64,000 nucleotides of DNA from Mariannaea sp. PMI_226 (taxonomy: Eukaryota; Ascomycota; Sordariomycetes; Hypocreales; Nectriaceae). Shown here one piece after another: positions 24,825-36,114 of the stretch. A model generated the notes under the pieces. The model was not told the origin of the DNA, ran no database searches, and saw nothing but the letters and a program-made list of their open reading frames with translations. The stretch's first letter is position 1. Every line of letters begins with the position of its first letter. The position numbers and the translations under genes are program-made. The DNA is taken from NCBI GenBank assembly GCA_024336345.1, contig JANFOG010000002.1, forward strand, positions 2,170,001 to 2,234,000, written 5' to 3'.

Positions 24825-25326
24825 CTTAGTTTCACGTCTTCTGCCTTGTCCTCTTCTCTTCTCTTCTTCTTCTTCTTCACATTTTATCCAAGGTGCATTC
24901 AATCAAGCCCAAATCCCTGGCCTTGTAATCCCTCCGTTTTTCCTACCGTTCAACGTCCTCCATTCCCAGAAGAGAACGTGGCTTCTGTGGCTTACTCGTT
25001 TATTACAGCCACTCCGTCTACCTAAAGCACTCTCAGGTGTGTCAACATGGGCCCCTCGCATGCACCAACTGTCTCCCTCCCCCCCCCTTCTTGACTTGAC
25101 AGCTTCGAGCTCCTTGAACTAAAGTAGTTATTAGGCTACTTCCGAACCTGAGCTACTCCCCCCTCCAAGTTTCCAACTTTGATTACTGGTTGACTCAATA
25201 CTATTCACTCTCGTACTATTTATTGGCTTGAGCTGTAGTGCCAGGGCCGTGGCACTTAGATTCAGCTGTTAATTTTTTTTTGGCGTCTCAACCAGCGATA
25301 CCACCTCTCACCCCTCGCTGCTAGTT

Positions 25327-25353
25327 CGCCTCGCCTCGCCTCGCCTCGCCTCG
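25327..25353. repeat. GCCTC tandem array in hydrolase leader
   Basis: Five copies of the 5-bp unit GCCTC, ending in GTACA, about 170 bp before the hydrolase ATG. Likely in the 5' untranslated region. Confidence 0.65.
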
Positions 25354-25522
25354 TACATTAACTACACACGCACACACACTACGGCTTTTCCGGCGAACAC
25401 GTCTTACTTCTATGCTCACTCACCCTTCTCTTCCCACCGTTTCTCAATTTCCCCCTCCTTTTTCACTTTGACACAACCAAGGGCGCAAGTGATCCAATCG
25501 CATCGCAGATATCGCAGACGCT

Positions 25523-26853
25523 ATGGCATCGACTTCTTCAGAACCTACGGGTACGGCCCTCATCGCCACAACAGCTGTCATCGCCACACTTGGCCTCCTC
25601 GCCCTCGGCCGCAAGGCGCTCTACCCTGACTATCCCAAGGTTCTTTCCAACCCGCTGAAGACTGGCACCGTATCACGAGCCATTGCAAACTCGAAGTCCA
25701 ACCCGGCTTCCTACTCCGGAGCTTTAGTGTATCAACCGGACGCATTGCCCGGCGCCCGGGATGTTGACACTCCGGTGAGTGGGGCTTTTCCCCAAATGCA
25801 AGACCGCAAAGTATCTTGTGTTTGGATGAACCGCGTATTCACTATTTCCTTTCTTAGTATGGCACTATTCGAGTTTACGAGTTTGGCCCAGTGGACGGCG
25901 AAAAAGTGCTATTCGTTCACGGAATAAGTACACCATGCATCACTCTCATGCCTATTGCCAATGCCCTCGTTGAGCGTGGCTATCGTGTCATGCTTTTTGT
26001 AAGTGCTATCCTCGTCTCCTATCCTGGGCCACGGTCAACTCGTGCTCACACGTGGTGATAGGATCTCTTTGGCCGCGGCTTCTCGGATGGTGTCACTGAT
26101 CTCCCCCATGACGCTCGTCTCTATGTGTCCCAAATCCTTCTTGTTCTCGCTTCTAGCCCTCTTCCCTGGACTGGCGAGGGCGCTCTCCGCCTGATTGGCT
26201 ACTCACTCGGTGGTGGCATTGCCATCCACTTTGCCAATGCTTTCCCCCATCTTGTCAAGGAGCTCGTCCTGCTTGCACCCTCAGGTCTCATCCGTGCCGA
26301 ATCGTTTGGTCGAGTCTCCCAGTTCCTCTTCAAGTCAGGTTGGATTCCTGAGCGTTTACTTGCCATTGCCACTCGCCAGCGTCTCCAAAATCCGATTGCA
26401 TCTTCCCGCGTACGTAAGGACATGGATCCTAACCAAATCACGCCGGTCACTAAGATTGCCGCCGATATTGCTACTGCTGAGGCTGTGAATGCCACACCTG
26501 GTGAGGAAATATCTCCCCTTGAGCACCGTGTGATGGATTACGTCCGTTGGATGGTTGAAAATCACCACGGCTTTGTCCCTGCTTTCATGTCTAGCATCCG
26601 TCATGCGCCATTGACCGATCAGCATGAAAGCTGGGCCCAGCTCGCCAAGAGAAAACCCGGTACCACAGTTATTCTTCTCGCAGAATCTGACGAAATCATC
26701 GATCGGAATGACTACTGTCGAGACGGTCTTGATCTAGTCGGTGGGGAGGACAACGTGAGATGGCGCGTCCTTCCCGGTAGTCACGACTTTGTCATGACCC
26801 ATACGAGCAACATCATTCAGGAACTGGACCAAATCTGGGGTAGTCAGCCCTAG
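25523..26853 (+). CDS. Alpha/beta hydrolase with N-terminal membrane anchor
   Basis: Exons 25523-25774, 25858-25998 and 26062-26853 join in phase to 394 residues. Residues 12-29 are hydrophobic (ALIATTAVIATLGLLALG) and form a probable signal anchor. VHGIST is the oxyanion-hole strand, Ser179 in GYSLGGG is the nucleophile, Asp341 in ESDEIID is the likely acid, and His372 in GSHDF completes the triad. The order and spacing are standard for esterase/lipase/epoxide-hydrolase-like members of the fold. DLFGRGFSDG after strand 4 is typical too. No substrate can be assigned; a lipid ester at an internal membrane is a guess from the anchor. Both introns sit on either side of the oxyanion-loop exon. 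Confidence 0.88.
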
Positions 26854-27082
26854 CACGTGCAAAAGGTTTTCTGAATTCTCTTGATCAATAGCGTTGGGAA
26901 CCAATTAGGATATATTTGGTCAACAAGGAGTGGAATACAATATCATCTACATTCGAAGCGAAGTGTTTTTTTTTTTTTGGGTTCATAGATTAGAATAGAG
27001 AGCTGAGTATATGTCGGAACCAGTCGGACCCCAAACTGGTAGAGAGTTGTGTGTATGGCAAGCAATTGCGAATAATATTCCT

Positions 27083-30000
27083 TCATCGATCCAGAGCCTG
27101 ACTCTGACACTGCCGAAGTAGTTAGAACATGATACATTATATACCAGCAGGTGTTGGGTTGAAGGCTTACCATATGCCAGTAAACTCCTTTCTTTTTCAG
27201 TAATTCCGCATGGCTGCCCTGCTCGAGCAGCTGGCCTTCACCCAGGACGAAGATGACATCGGCATTCTGTACAGTAGCGAGCCGGTGTGCCACCACCAAC
27301 ATGGTTCTGCCTTTGCTAGCACGCTCAAAAGCTGCCTGCACAAGCTTTTCGCTCTCTGAATCGAGGGAACTGGTAGCTTCATCAAGTAGGAGGAGCTTTG
27401 GATCGCGGATCAGGGCTCGGGCAATTGCAACTCGCTGCTTCTGGCCACCAGAAAGAGAGACACCGCGAGAACCGATATTAGTGTTGTAACCTTCGGGCAG
27501 CGAGACGATAAAGTCATGGATAGAGGCATCTCGGCAGACTTGGTGCAATTGCTCGTCGGTAACAGATGAGGGGTCGACGCCGAGGAGGATATTCTCTCGG
27601 AGAGTACCTGGAAGGGTTAGTGATCGGAATAAAAGAGGGCCACTCAAGGAGGATCAATCTTAAGAAATCTAACCTTGGAACAGAGTGGCTTCCTGAGCAA
27701 CTAAAGACAAGTACTTTCGGTATTCAAAAACGTTGACATCTGTGACATCTCTGTCATTGAACAAAATCTTTCCCTTATCAAGATCGTAGAACCGCTCAAG
27801 CAAAGAAATGATAGAAGTCTTTCCACAGCCGGAGGCTCCAACAAGTGCAGCAAATTGGCCTTTCTCTACAGTAAGGCTCAAGCCCTTGAACACTGGTGTG
27901 CTTCGCGTAGGATACTTGAAGTGAATGTTTTGAAGCTCAATCTTCACACCTCCATCGGTATTGGGGATCTCCTGGGATGTTGACACCTTGTCGTTTATAC
28001 GTGATTCTCTGACATGGATAATTCGATTCGCCGCAGCCGTCACCTGAGCAGCATTGGGCCCAAAGCCAAGAGCCTGGCCTGCGGCTTCACTTCCGTTTGT
28101 AATAGCCATGAAGCAGATGAAGAAGCTAAGAAGACCAATTTGATGGCTAGCGAGAAGGCGGCCACCATAGTAGAAGTTCAGCGCCTGGCAAGCCATACTT
28201 GCACTATCGGAGAAGCCAAAGATGAGACTGACCCAACGAGCCTTCTTGTATGCTTGAACGACATGCTTCTTCAACAATTTTTGATAACGTTCGCAAATAT
28301 CGTTTTCCATTGTTAGCGCGCTCACAGTTCTGAAGGCGCCAATTGACTCGGAGGCAAATTGGGAGCTCTCCGTAAAAACCTCGTTGTTCATCTTTTCGAA
28401 ATCAATCTCATATCGGAATCGCCAGTATGTGGAGGTAAGCATTATAGGCAAAACGACACATCCAGCGACAAGAGCGAGTCTCCATGCAAAAGAAAAAGCG
28501 ATGGCAACGGATCCTATCACATTGAAGCATGCGATGCAGGCGCTAGCCATATTCATGCCCATGAGTTCCTCAAGCTGCTTCGGATCACTCGCAATTCGTG
28601 ACGTCAAAGTACCATGAGAGTGGTCTTCTTCGTCAAAGAACGAAGTCTTTTGAAACAAGATACCTTCAAAGTATTGCTGCTGGTACTTGGCCCGAACAAT
28701 GGTCGACATTGTCGTCGAAATGTAGATGCAAGAGAAATAGGAGAGTGCTATACCGATGGCGAGAACCACCCACATCAAAGACCAGAAGTTACCTTCATGA
28801 CGCAGCTTGCTCGAATCACCCTGTAGCTGGAAAACAACAATAATTTTCCCAAAGAGCCATGCCTGAATTGGAACTGCGGCACCAATGCATGCTGCAGCGA
28901 TGATGGTAAAGAAGAAGAGAGCCCAGACATTCTTAGACTCCCAGAAAAACCGACCAAAGCTCTTGAAGAAGTTTTTGTTCTTTTCGGCCGCCTTGTCTTC
29001 TTTTGTTTCTAACTCAGAGACAGCGATACTCTTCACTTGCGTAAGATCATCGGATTTCTCATCCATTGACTCATGGCTTGGCTCCGTTGATTCTCCTAGA
29101 GATAAAGCTTGTGCATGCACGAGGGCGGAATACACGCCGTTTTCCATTTCAATGAGGCTGTTGTGAGTACCAGTTTCGACAACTCTTCCTTTTTTGATAA
29201 CGATGATGCGATCGGCCTTCTTGATCGTGGACAGCCGATGAGCAATGGTGATGGTGGTGCGGTTTTTCGCGACACGGTCAAGGGCAGCCTGGACGATCCG
29301 TTCGCCACGGACATCGATGGCACTCGTAGCTTCATCGAGAATGAGAATCTTAGGTTTTCTTACGATCGATCGAGCAATAGCAATTCGTTGACGCTGGCCA
29401 CCGGAAAGCTTAGCACCACTGTCGCCGACAACTGTATTATATCCCTAGTAGAGTAGTCAGTAATGGAGATAGGGCACGTATAGATGGAGTGGTGCAAACC
29501 TCTGGTAACTTATCTATGAATTCATCAGCAAAAGCTTCTTTGCAAGCCTCTTTGACGAGCTCCAGCTTCGCCTCCTCAGGTTCGTTTGCCCACTGAGATC
29601 CAATCAGGCCATGGGCGACATTCTTGTATATCGTGTCGTTGAAAAGAAACGGTTCTTGTTGGACCAAACCTATCTGAGATCTCCACCACTTCATGTCGAT
29701 CTCGTCAAGGGGCCGTCCAGTAGTCGTGATGCTCCCACGCAGCTCAATTGGTGGGCCGGTCTCCTCAGGCTCAAGAACCTGTTGCTGAATCTCGTCTTCG
29801 TCCTCTGTCTTTTTTTTTCCTTTCTTCTCCTTCTCAATGGCCTTTGCGAGAACGTGTTGATCTTGAAGGGAATACCATCTCTGGATAAGGCCGACAATAG
29901 TACTCTTTCCTGATCCTGACGGGCCGACTACTGCATTGATCTTTCCCTTTTCGATACGCAAATCCAAGTCATCAAGGACCTTGACATGAGGCCGGCTAGG

Positions 30001-31675
30001 GTACGCAAATGTGACTCCTTCGAATACAATATCGTCCTCGGCAGTGATTTCGGGATCCTTGAGATGGCCTTTGTCGGGCTGAGGTGCGTCAATGACGATA
30101 AAGAACTCACAAGCGGCCACTGTTGCCTTCCCCACGGCGATCAAGGGGGTCGAAGTACGTTCGAGAGAAATCACCATTATCATAACGGAGAGCAAGACGC
30201 TTTCGGTGTTAGCCACAAGGTCTCATGTTTTCAGAGGTAGGAAACTTACACAAGAATATCACCGACGTTGTCGACCCGCCCCTCCAAAAATGACTTGGTT
30301 CCATACCAAAAGCAAAGACCAAAGCTGGCATACAATCCGAAGAACTGCAAAACATGTCAGAACCGGCATCTATTAGCTTATTTTATGTGATAATTAGGTT
30401 ACGTACGATGAGACCAAGTTGAATACCGATCAAGGGAGATAAAAGCTGGCCATTTGCCTTGGTCTCTTCGACAAAGGTGGCGTATTTCTTGGCAATTCGT
30501 GATTCAGCACCACACGCAGCAACCATTCGGATACTGGCAAAGGCCTCGCTAGCAACAGCATTCGCTCTGCCTTCGGACTGGCCTGGAATTAGCTTCAACT
30601 TTATGAGTGATAAGGCTAAGGGTTGTCATAAATTACCTTTGTGATTTTGGTATTGACCTTGAGAACAAAGGGTACAATAGTTCCGAGGACAAGGAGAAGG
30701 AATAGAATGACAGAGCAGGTGACAAGGGTAAGAGACCAGTTTTTGGTGAAAGCAACGATGATGGCGGCAATGATCGTGGCATTGAACTCGACAAAAGTTC
30801 CCAGCTTTTCAGATATACCAAGCTGAAGAACATTGGCCGTCGAGGTGATTGTTGCTGTAGCATATCCAGGGGGCATCGAATCGAGGACGTGTATGCTCTG
30901 ACCAAATAGACGCTGGAGGTAATGCAACCGAATAGCGGACGACAACCTAATGCCAATCATCCGAAAAACGAACTTTGCATAAATTTAGCCACACTTGGTC
31001 AGTTAATCATGATTCATGGATATCTTACTTTGTTGACGTAGTTAAGAACGAAACGGCCAATGAACAAGATAAACATGTAGAGTCTTCTTATATTAGTAAC
31101 TCCAAGTTTGAGGGCACATGGACGCAAATGGGTACATACGAGAGCCTGTCGACACTTTTCTGGAACTCCGCTTGGGTAACGGTGCTGCCAGGGAGAAAAT
31201 AATCCGAGAAATGACCCACGAACTGGCCTATTGTTCAAAGTTAAAGTGATGTTCTGCACGAGTAGCTAACGACATAGGCATACCAAATACGACGTTCATT
31301 AAGGGCAAGGTCTAGATGCAACGGAGAACCGGTGTCAACAGTTCAAGTTCCTACATTGCAATACAAGGGGAAACTTACAACACCTGCACTTATCGAGGCA
31401 AGGATACCAGCAGCATAGGCAACAAAGTCCCATTTGGTGGCGTAACTGAACACGCGCTGTAAAAGAACAAAAAGTCAGAGGCGAGAAAAGAAGCGGGCGA
31501 TATCGTAGCGTCTAAGGCGTATTACCATGTAATCTTGAAAGGTTGCCGTTCGTTCAGGGCGGCTTTTAGCCTCATCAGCCGCATCTCCATCTACGGTTGG
31601 AGTCTTCGGGGCAGAAGATTCCAGGGTGGAAGCCTCCTTGGCTGGTAAGACAGCGTCAGAATCTTGCGTAGTCAT
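27083..31675 (-). CDS. Full-size ABC exporter, ABCB (P-glycoprotein/Pmd1) type
   Basis: Twelve exons: 31675-31526, 31456-31379, 31311-31284, 31227-31140, 31086-31029, 30972-30637, 30598-30407, 30344-30250, 30199-29500, 29444-27674, 27607-27171 and 27109-27083. Together they encode 1319 residues in TMD-NBD-TMD-NBD order. NBD1 has Walker [10 protein letters not shown], signature LSGGQRQR and Walker [16 protein letters not shown]2 has [17 protein letters not shown] and [12 protein letters not shown]. Both keep the catalytic Glu and the H-loop (AHRLST, AHRLAT), so both sites should hydrolyse ATP. NBD1 carries a Lys/Glu-rich insert of about 45 residues between Walker A and the Q-loop. The last exon adds only eight residues (CQSQALDR). 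Family members export lipophilic compounds or peptide pheromone. The 30636-30599 intron is only 38 bp, or 44 bp if the next AG is used. Confidence 0.93.
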
Positions 31676-34082
31676 GGTCAAGAGATAATTGGTAACATAA
31701 TATTAAAGGGGGGAAGTAGGCAGAACGAGTGAATGAATGTATGAATGGATGAATGGGGCAAAGAAAAAAATGTCTGAGATTGAGAAGTGAAGATGAGAGA
31801 ATAGCGACAAGAGGAAAAAGGAATGTACGATCCGTCCGGAGTCTTGTATTGTAAGGACACAATACGGATACAGACAGAGAACGAAAGATGGACGATGGCA
31901 TGGAAGATGTGGATGACGAGGTGGGTCAGGCTGGTGCAAACCAATGCCCCTACTCCATACCTAGACTGCCTACTCAATGAAAAGAGAAGGAGGTGGGAGG
32001 CACCCGAGATACGAAATACGACAGGGGGGGGAGAACGATGGGCTAGCGACCAGAATGGTGTTTTTTAGCGGCAAGGTTGCGCTCCATGCCTTGTAACTTA
32101 GGTACTTTATTTCGTATCCCGCATTTCAGGCGTGATTTTTAGGAATCCGATTGTACTTTGATTTGCACGGGGAACTAACACGGTAAGATCTATGCACTAT
32201 TGTCTAATACCTCCTGTTGAGAGAAACAAGGGTTTCTTTTGGTTGTTTTTTATTACTATTACTCTGCAGATAATAACAACAAAGTCCTCCCGTACGTAGC
32301 CCCCTGAGATGTTTGTTCTTTGAGGTCCAGTCCTCCCTTTTACCACAGCACCCAGGAAACGACATGGTCTACCTTAAGTAGGGAGTAAAGTTGCACCCAT
32401 CCAGTGAATATCAGTTAGGTCTGGGGAATATTCTGGAAAATAGAGAGCGACTGAATCTATCCGTCCCGTTAAGAGACCAACACAGTTGTCAAATCCCAAG
32501 CAACAAGTTTCGTATTTTCTTTTCATCTCACTTCTCTGTCGGCAAACAGAACCAGCAAGAAGCTCACCCTAACCCAAGGTACCTATACCGCGAACAAGAG
32601 GGGACTGGTGCAGTGGGTACCATCATTTGCCTGCAATGATTCGCATCAAGGCCTCAGCCAATAGTAACCAATTCATTGAAGTACGTCCTTCGAAGAATCC
32701 CGCCTCCCCAGGGTCGCGCGTACATGCTAGCCCGATGTGTTGGACGGCAGATAAGGTTAACTCTCAACTGAACTATTCATAGTAATAACTGCACCTGGCG
32801 CATGGCTTCCCAGCTCCGGTTCATTTCCCATGCCTTCAAAGTCAGTCCTTTTTGTAGGTAATTCGTACTTGGTAAGCATCGTCAAGAGAAAAAGGGTGTT
32901 TCAAGACCCACCAGCAATGGCATCTGCCTGGCGACGAAACCTCACAAGTGGCAAGGCAGAATGTCGGGGCCTTGTTCGAGGAGTAGATGAATGGAGCGTC
33001 GCCGCAACGCCCCAGTGTGGCATTTTGCGCCAAGCACGTACGGAGCACCGGGCAGGCAATTAACGTACCATTGCCTTGGAGCCTAGACTGGAGATGTCCC
33101 CCTCATTCCTAAAATTCACATGGCCTAAAGTAGTGTCATTTATCGGAAGCAGCATCAGGGTATTGAGATTTTCGCTTCGAGTTTTCCAAAAGGAACCAGA
33201 TCTAAGTTATTAGTGTTGATAGTCCATACGATATATACGAAGCAAGCTGGGAACCACCTGACTGCACCTGGCGGACCTACGAAAAAAAAAATGACAGATC
33301 CTACCTAGGACATCGTGAATACTCTTCAAGGGATTCTGTCGTTTTTTTCCTCCTCTTCTGTAATGCCCATCTTACTGTGGCTTGATGGGGCTCGGTGTTG
33401 GATTGGAGACAAACAAAGTGCAGATGCACATTTGTAGCCAAGCGACAGAGTGGCAGCAATGTCTTAGATTTATAAACACAGTCACCGCAACTTTGAAACA
33501 ATTATTCTGAGCTGAAGAGCCCATCTCGCGGAGTCGAATGCAGACATAACAAGAGTAGCCACACTGTTTATCGGAGCGAAAGATAAGGTAGGCTAGTAAT
33601 AAGCCTATGTTACCAGAAACGACTTTTCAAGGGCGCGATGCTTCACTTGACATGGAAGGGAAGCAGTTCACTGATAAGTGCCAATGTAAAGTACCTACTT
33701 AGTTAGCCAGCCTTAAGCCGACAGGTGCCTCAATACTGAAGGTAGGTTGGTAGCTACTCTTCCACGTGCTGTTGGTGGACAGTGCTACGTCAAAGCCCTC
33801 GCCTCAGGCAGTCTAAAGAGTGGAGACGTAAAGACTTGACCAAAATGGTTCATTGGCAAGTCCATCAGTGGGTGAGACTTCCAATTCTTTCTTTTATTAC
33901 CAGTCACCAGTCCAGTCCCCAGTCCCCAGTCCCCAGTACCCGACTTCGGGTTTTTAGCCGATTTTTTCCCAGCCAAATTTTGATTTTTCTGGGTTGCCCA
34001 TAACAATTGGCTTCTGTGAGTGAGTGACGCACCTCTGCATGACGGGCAGGTGGGTTCCGGTTGAGGGACTCCCACAGAACGA
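31676..34082. other. Intergenic between ABC exporter and histidyl-tRNA synthetase
   Basis: About 2.4 kb. The ABC promoter and leader lie at the left, with AATG repeats around 31725-31755. A CAGTCCC-type tandem repeat (about four units) lies near 33905-33938, just upstream of HTS1. Remaining open frames are short and unrecognised. Confidence 0.45.
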
Positions 34083-36114
34083 ATGACTCCAACCGTGGCC
34101 AATTTCTCCCTGGTTCAACCAATACTGAGGTCTTCGAGGTTCGTGACTCCTAGGCGTCTGCGGCTTACACAACCTTTGTCATATTACTCCCATCATTGCC
34201 CTGCTCTATCTTCACTTCTTACTTCCGCCACTTCGCCGATCCGTCCCCTCCTCAACTCCCCCGCCATAAGCTTTTCTCGAGCCATCCACGCCACCGCTGC
34301 CCCGCGTTCCGACAATATGGCTCCCAAGTCCAAGTTCGACCTCAAAACGCCCAAGGGCACCAAAGACTGTGCGCCTCCCCCACCAATCCCGAAATTTATT
34401 AACCAAAAAAAAAAGAAAGAAAGAAAACACGCACGATAGACTAACATAAGTCTTAGGGGAGGGTAAGGACATGGTTATCCGTGACAAGATCTTCTCCTCC
34501 ATCACAGAAGTCTTCAAGCGCCACGGAGCTGTCACCATCGATACCCCCGTCTTCGAGCTCAAGGAAATTCTCTCTGGCAAATATGGCGAAGACAGCAAGC
34601 TCATCTATGATCTTGCCGATCAGGGCGGCGAGCTCTGCTCCCTTCGATACGACCTTACCGTTCCTTTCGCCCGTTTCCTCGCCATGAACAAGGACATCCA
34701 GAATATCAAGCGATACCACATTGCCAAGGTCTACCGAAGAGATCAGCCTGCCATGACCAAGGGCCGAATGCGAGAGTTCTATCAATGCGATTTTGATATC
34801 GCCGGAAACTATGATCCTATGGTGCCTGATGCGGAGGTTCTCCGCCTCATCTGTGAGGTCTTCGATGGCCTTGGCTGGAACGGTACCTACACCATCAAGA
34901 TGAACCACCGCAAGATCCTTGACGGTATCTTCCAGGTTTGCGGTGTGCCCGAGGATAAGATTCGAACTATTTCTTCTGCTGTCGACAAGCTAGACAAGCT
35001 ACCATGGGCCGATGTTCGAAAGGAAATGACTGAGGAGAAAGGACTTGATGGGGAGGTGGCAGACCGCATCGGAGAGTGGGTTGTCCTCAAGGGAAAGAAA
35101 GATTTGCTCGAGAAGCTACGAGCCGATGAGAAGCTAGCGGCCAATGCGTTCATGAAGCAAGGTATGGATGATATTGCTCTCCTCTTTGAATACCTGGAGG
35201 CTTTCGATGCGCTGGATCGCGTTTCCTTTGACCTTAGCCTGGCTCGAGGTCTTGACTACTACACTGGATTGATTTACGAGGTCGTAACGGAGGGATCTGC
35301 CCCTGCGGTAACACCCGGCCAGGAGGGCGAGACTCCCAAGCCCTCTAAGAAGAAGGGCAAGAAGGGCGCTGAGGATGACGACCGCTCCAACGACCCCACC
35401 GTAGGTGTCGGCAGCGTTGCCGCCGGTGGCCGTTACGATAACCTGGTCGGCATGTTCTCTGGAAAGGGCCAGATTCCTTGCGTTGGCATTTCTTTTGGTG
35501 TGGATCGAATCTTTTCCATCACCAAGGCTCGCATGGCTGCGGATAAGAGTGCCGCCGTGGTTCGAAACAACGAGGTTGATGTTTACGTCATGGCCTTTGG
35601 ACAGGGCTTCATCAAGGAGCGCATGTCGGTCTGTGCCAAACTTTGGGAGGCTGGTATCAAGGTATGTGGAGATTTTTACCCTTTGGTGTGACCGCTCTGT
35701 TCAGATTTTCTAACTTCTGTCATCTAGGCTGAGTTCCTGTACAAAGTCAAGCCCAAGGTTCCTGCACAATTCAAGGCTGCTGAGGCAAATGGAGTGCCGT
35801 TTGCCATCTTCCTAGGTGACGATGAGGTCGCTGCAGGCAAGGTTAAGATCAAGGAGATGGGTCTGCAAGAGGGTCACCCTGAGAAAGAGGGTATCCTTGT
35901 GGATATCAAGGATATGACGAGAGAGGTCAAGATCCGCCTGCAACGCAAGCGTGAGTTGGACGAGATGACCCGGCAGGCTGAGGGCCTAAGAGTTGTTCAT
36001 GGAATCAAGGGTGATGAGGTTAAGACGGGCGATGCAGAGCAGGCTCCCGCCGCGTCCTCCGCCGAGGTGCAGACCCCTGCTGAAGAGCAAACACCGGTAA
36101 ATCCTTCGACATAG
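34083..36114 (+). CDS. HTS1: Histidyl-tRNA synthetase, mitochondrial and cytosolic forms
   Basis: Exons 34083-34368, 34457-35661 and 35728-36114 give 625 residues from the first ATG. The first 78 residues are rich in Arg, Ser, Leu and Pro and poor in acids, as in a mitochondrial presequence. An internal ATG at 34317 ([18 protein letters not shown]) starts a 547-residue protein of cytosolic type. Class II motifs are visible: [10 protein letters not shown], motif HisA RGLDYYTG and HisB GGRYDNL. A Lys/Gly-rich insert of about 40 residues separates HisA and HisB, and an Ala/Glu/Pro tail follows the anticodon-binding domain. The enzyme charges tRNA-His; one gene serving both compartments through two starts is known in yeast. 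Intron 1 uses a weak donor GTGCGC but restores TKDWEGKDM. Confidence 0.95.

Larger units (their letters stand above)
23881..25522. other. Intergenic region rich in short tandem repeats
   Basis: About 1.6 kb between the transcription factor and the hydrolase. No gene is supported. It holds four short tandem arrays (listed separately) and a CT-rich stretch at 24840-25500 that is probably the hydrolase leader. The flanking arrays make it a likely site of length variation between strains. Confidence 0.5.
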
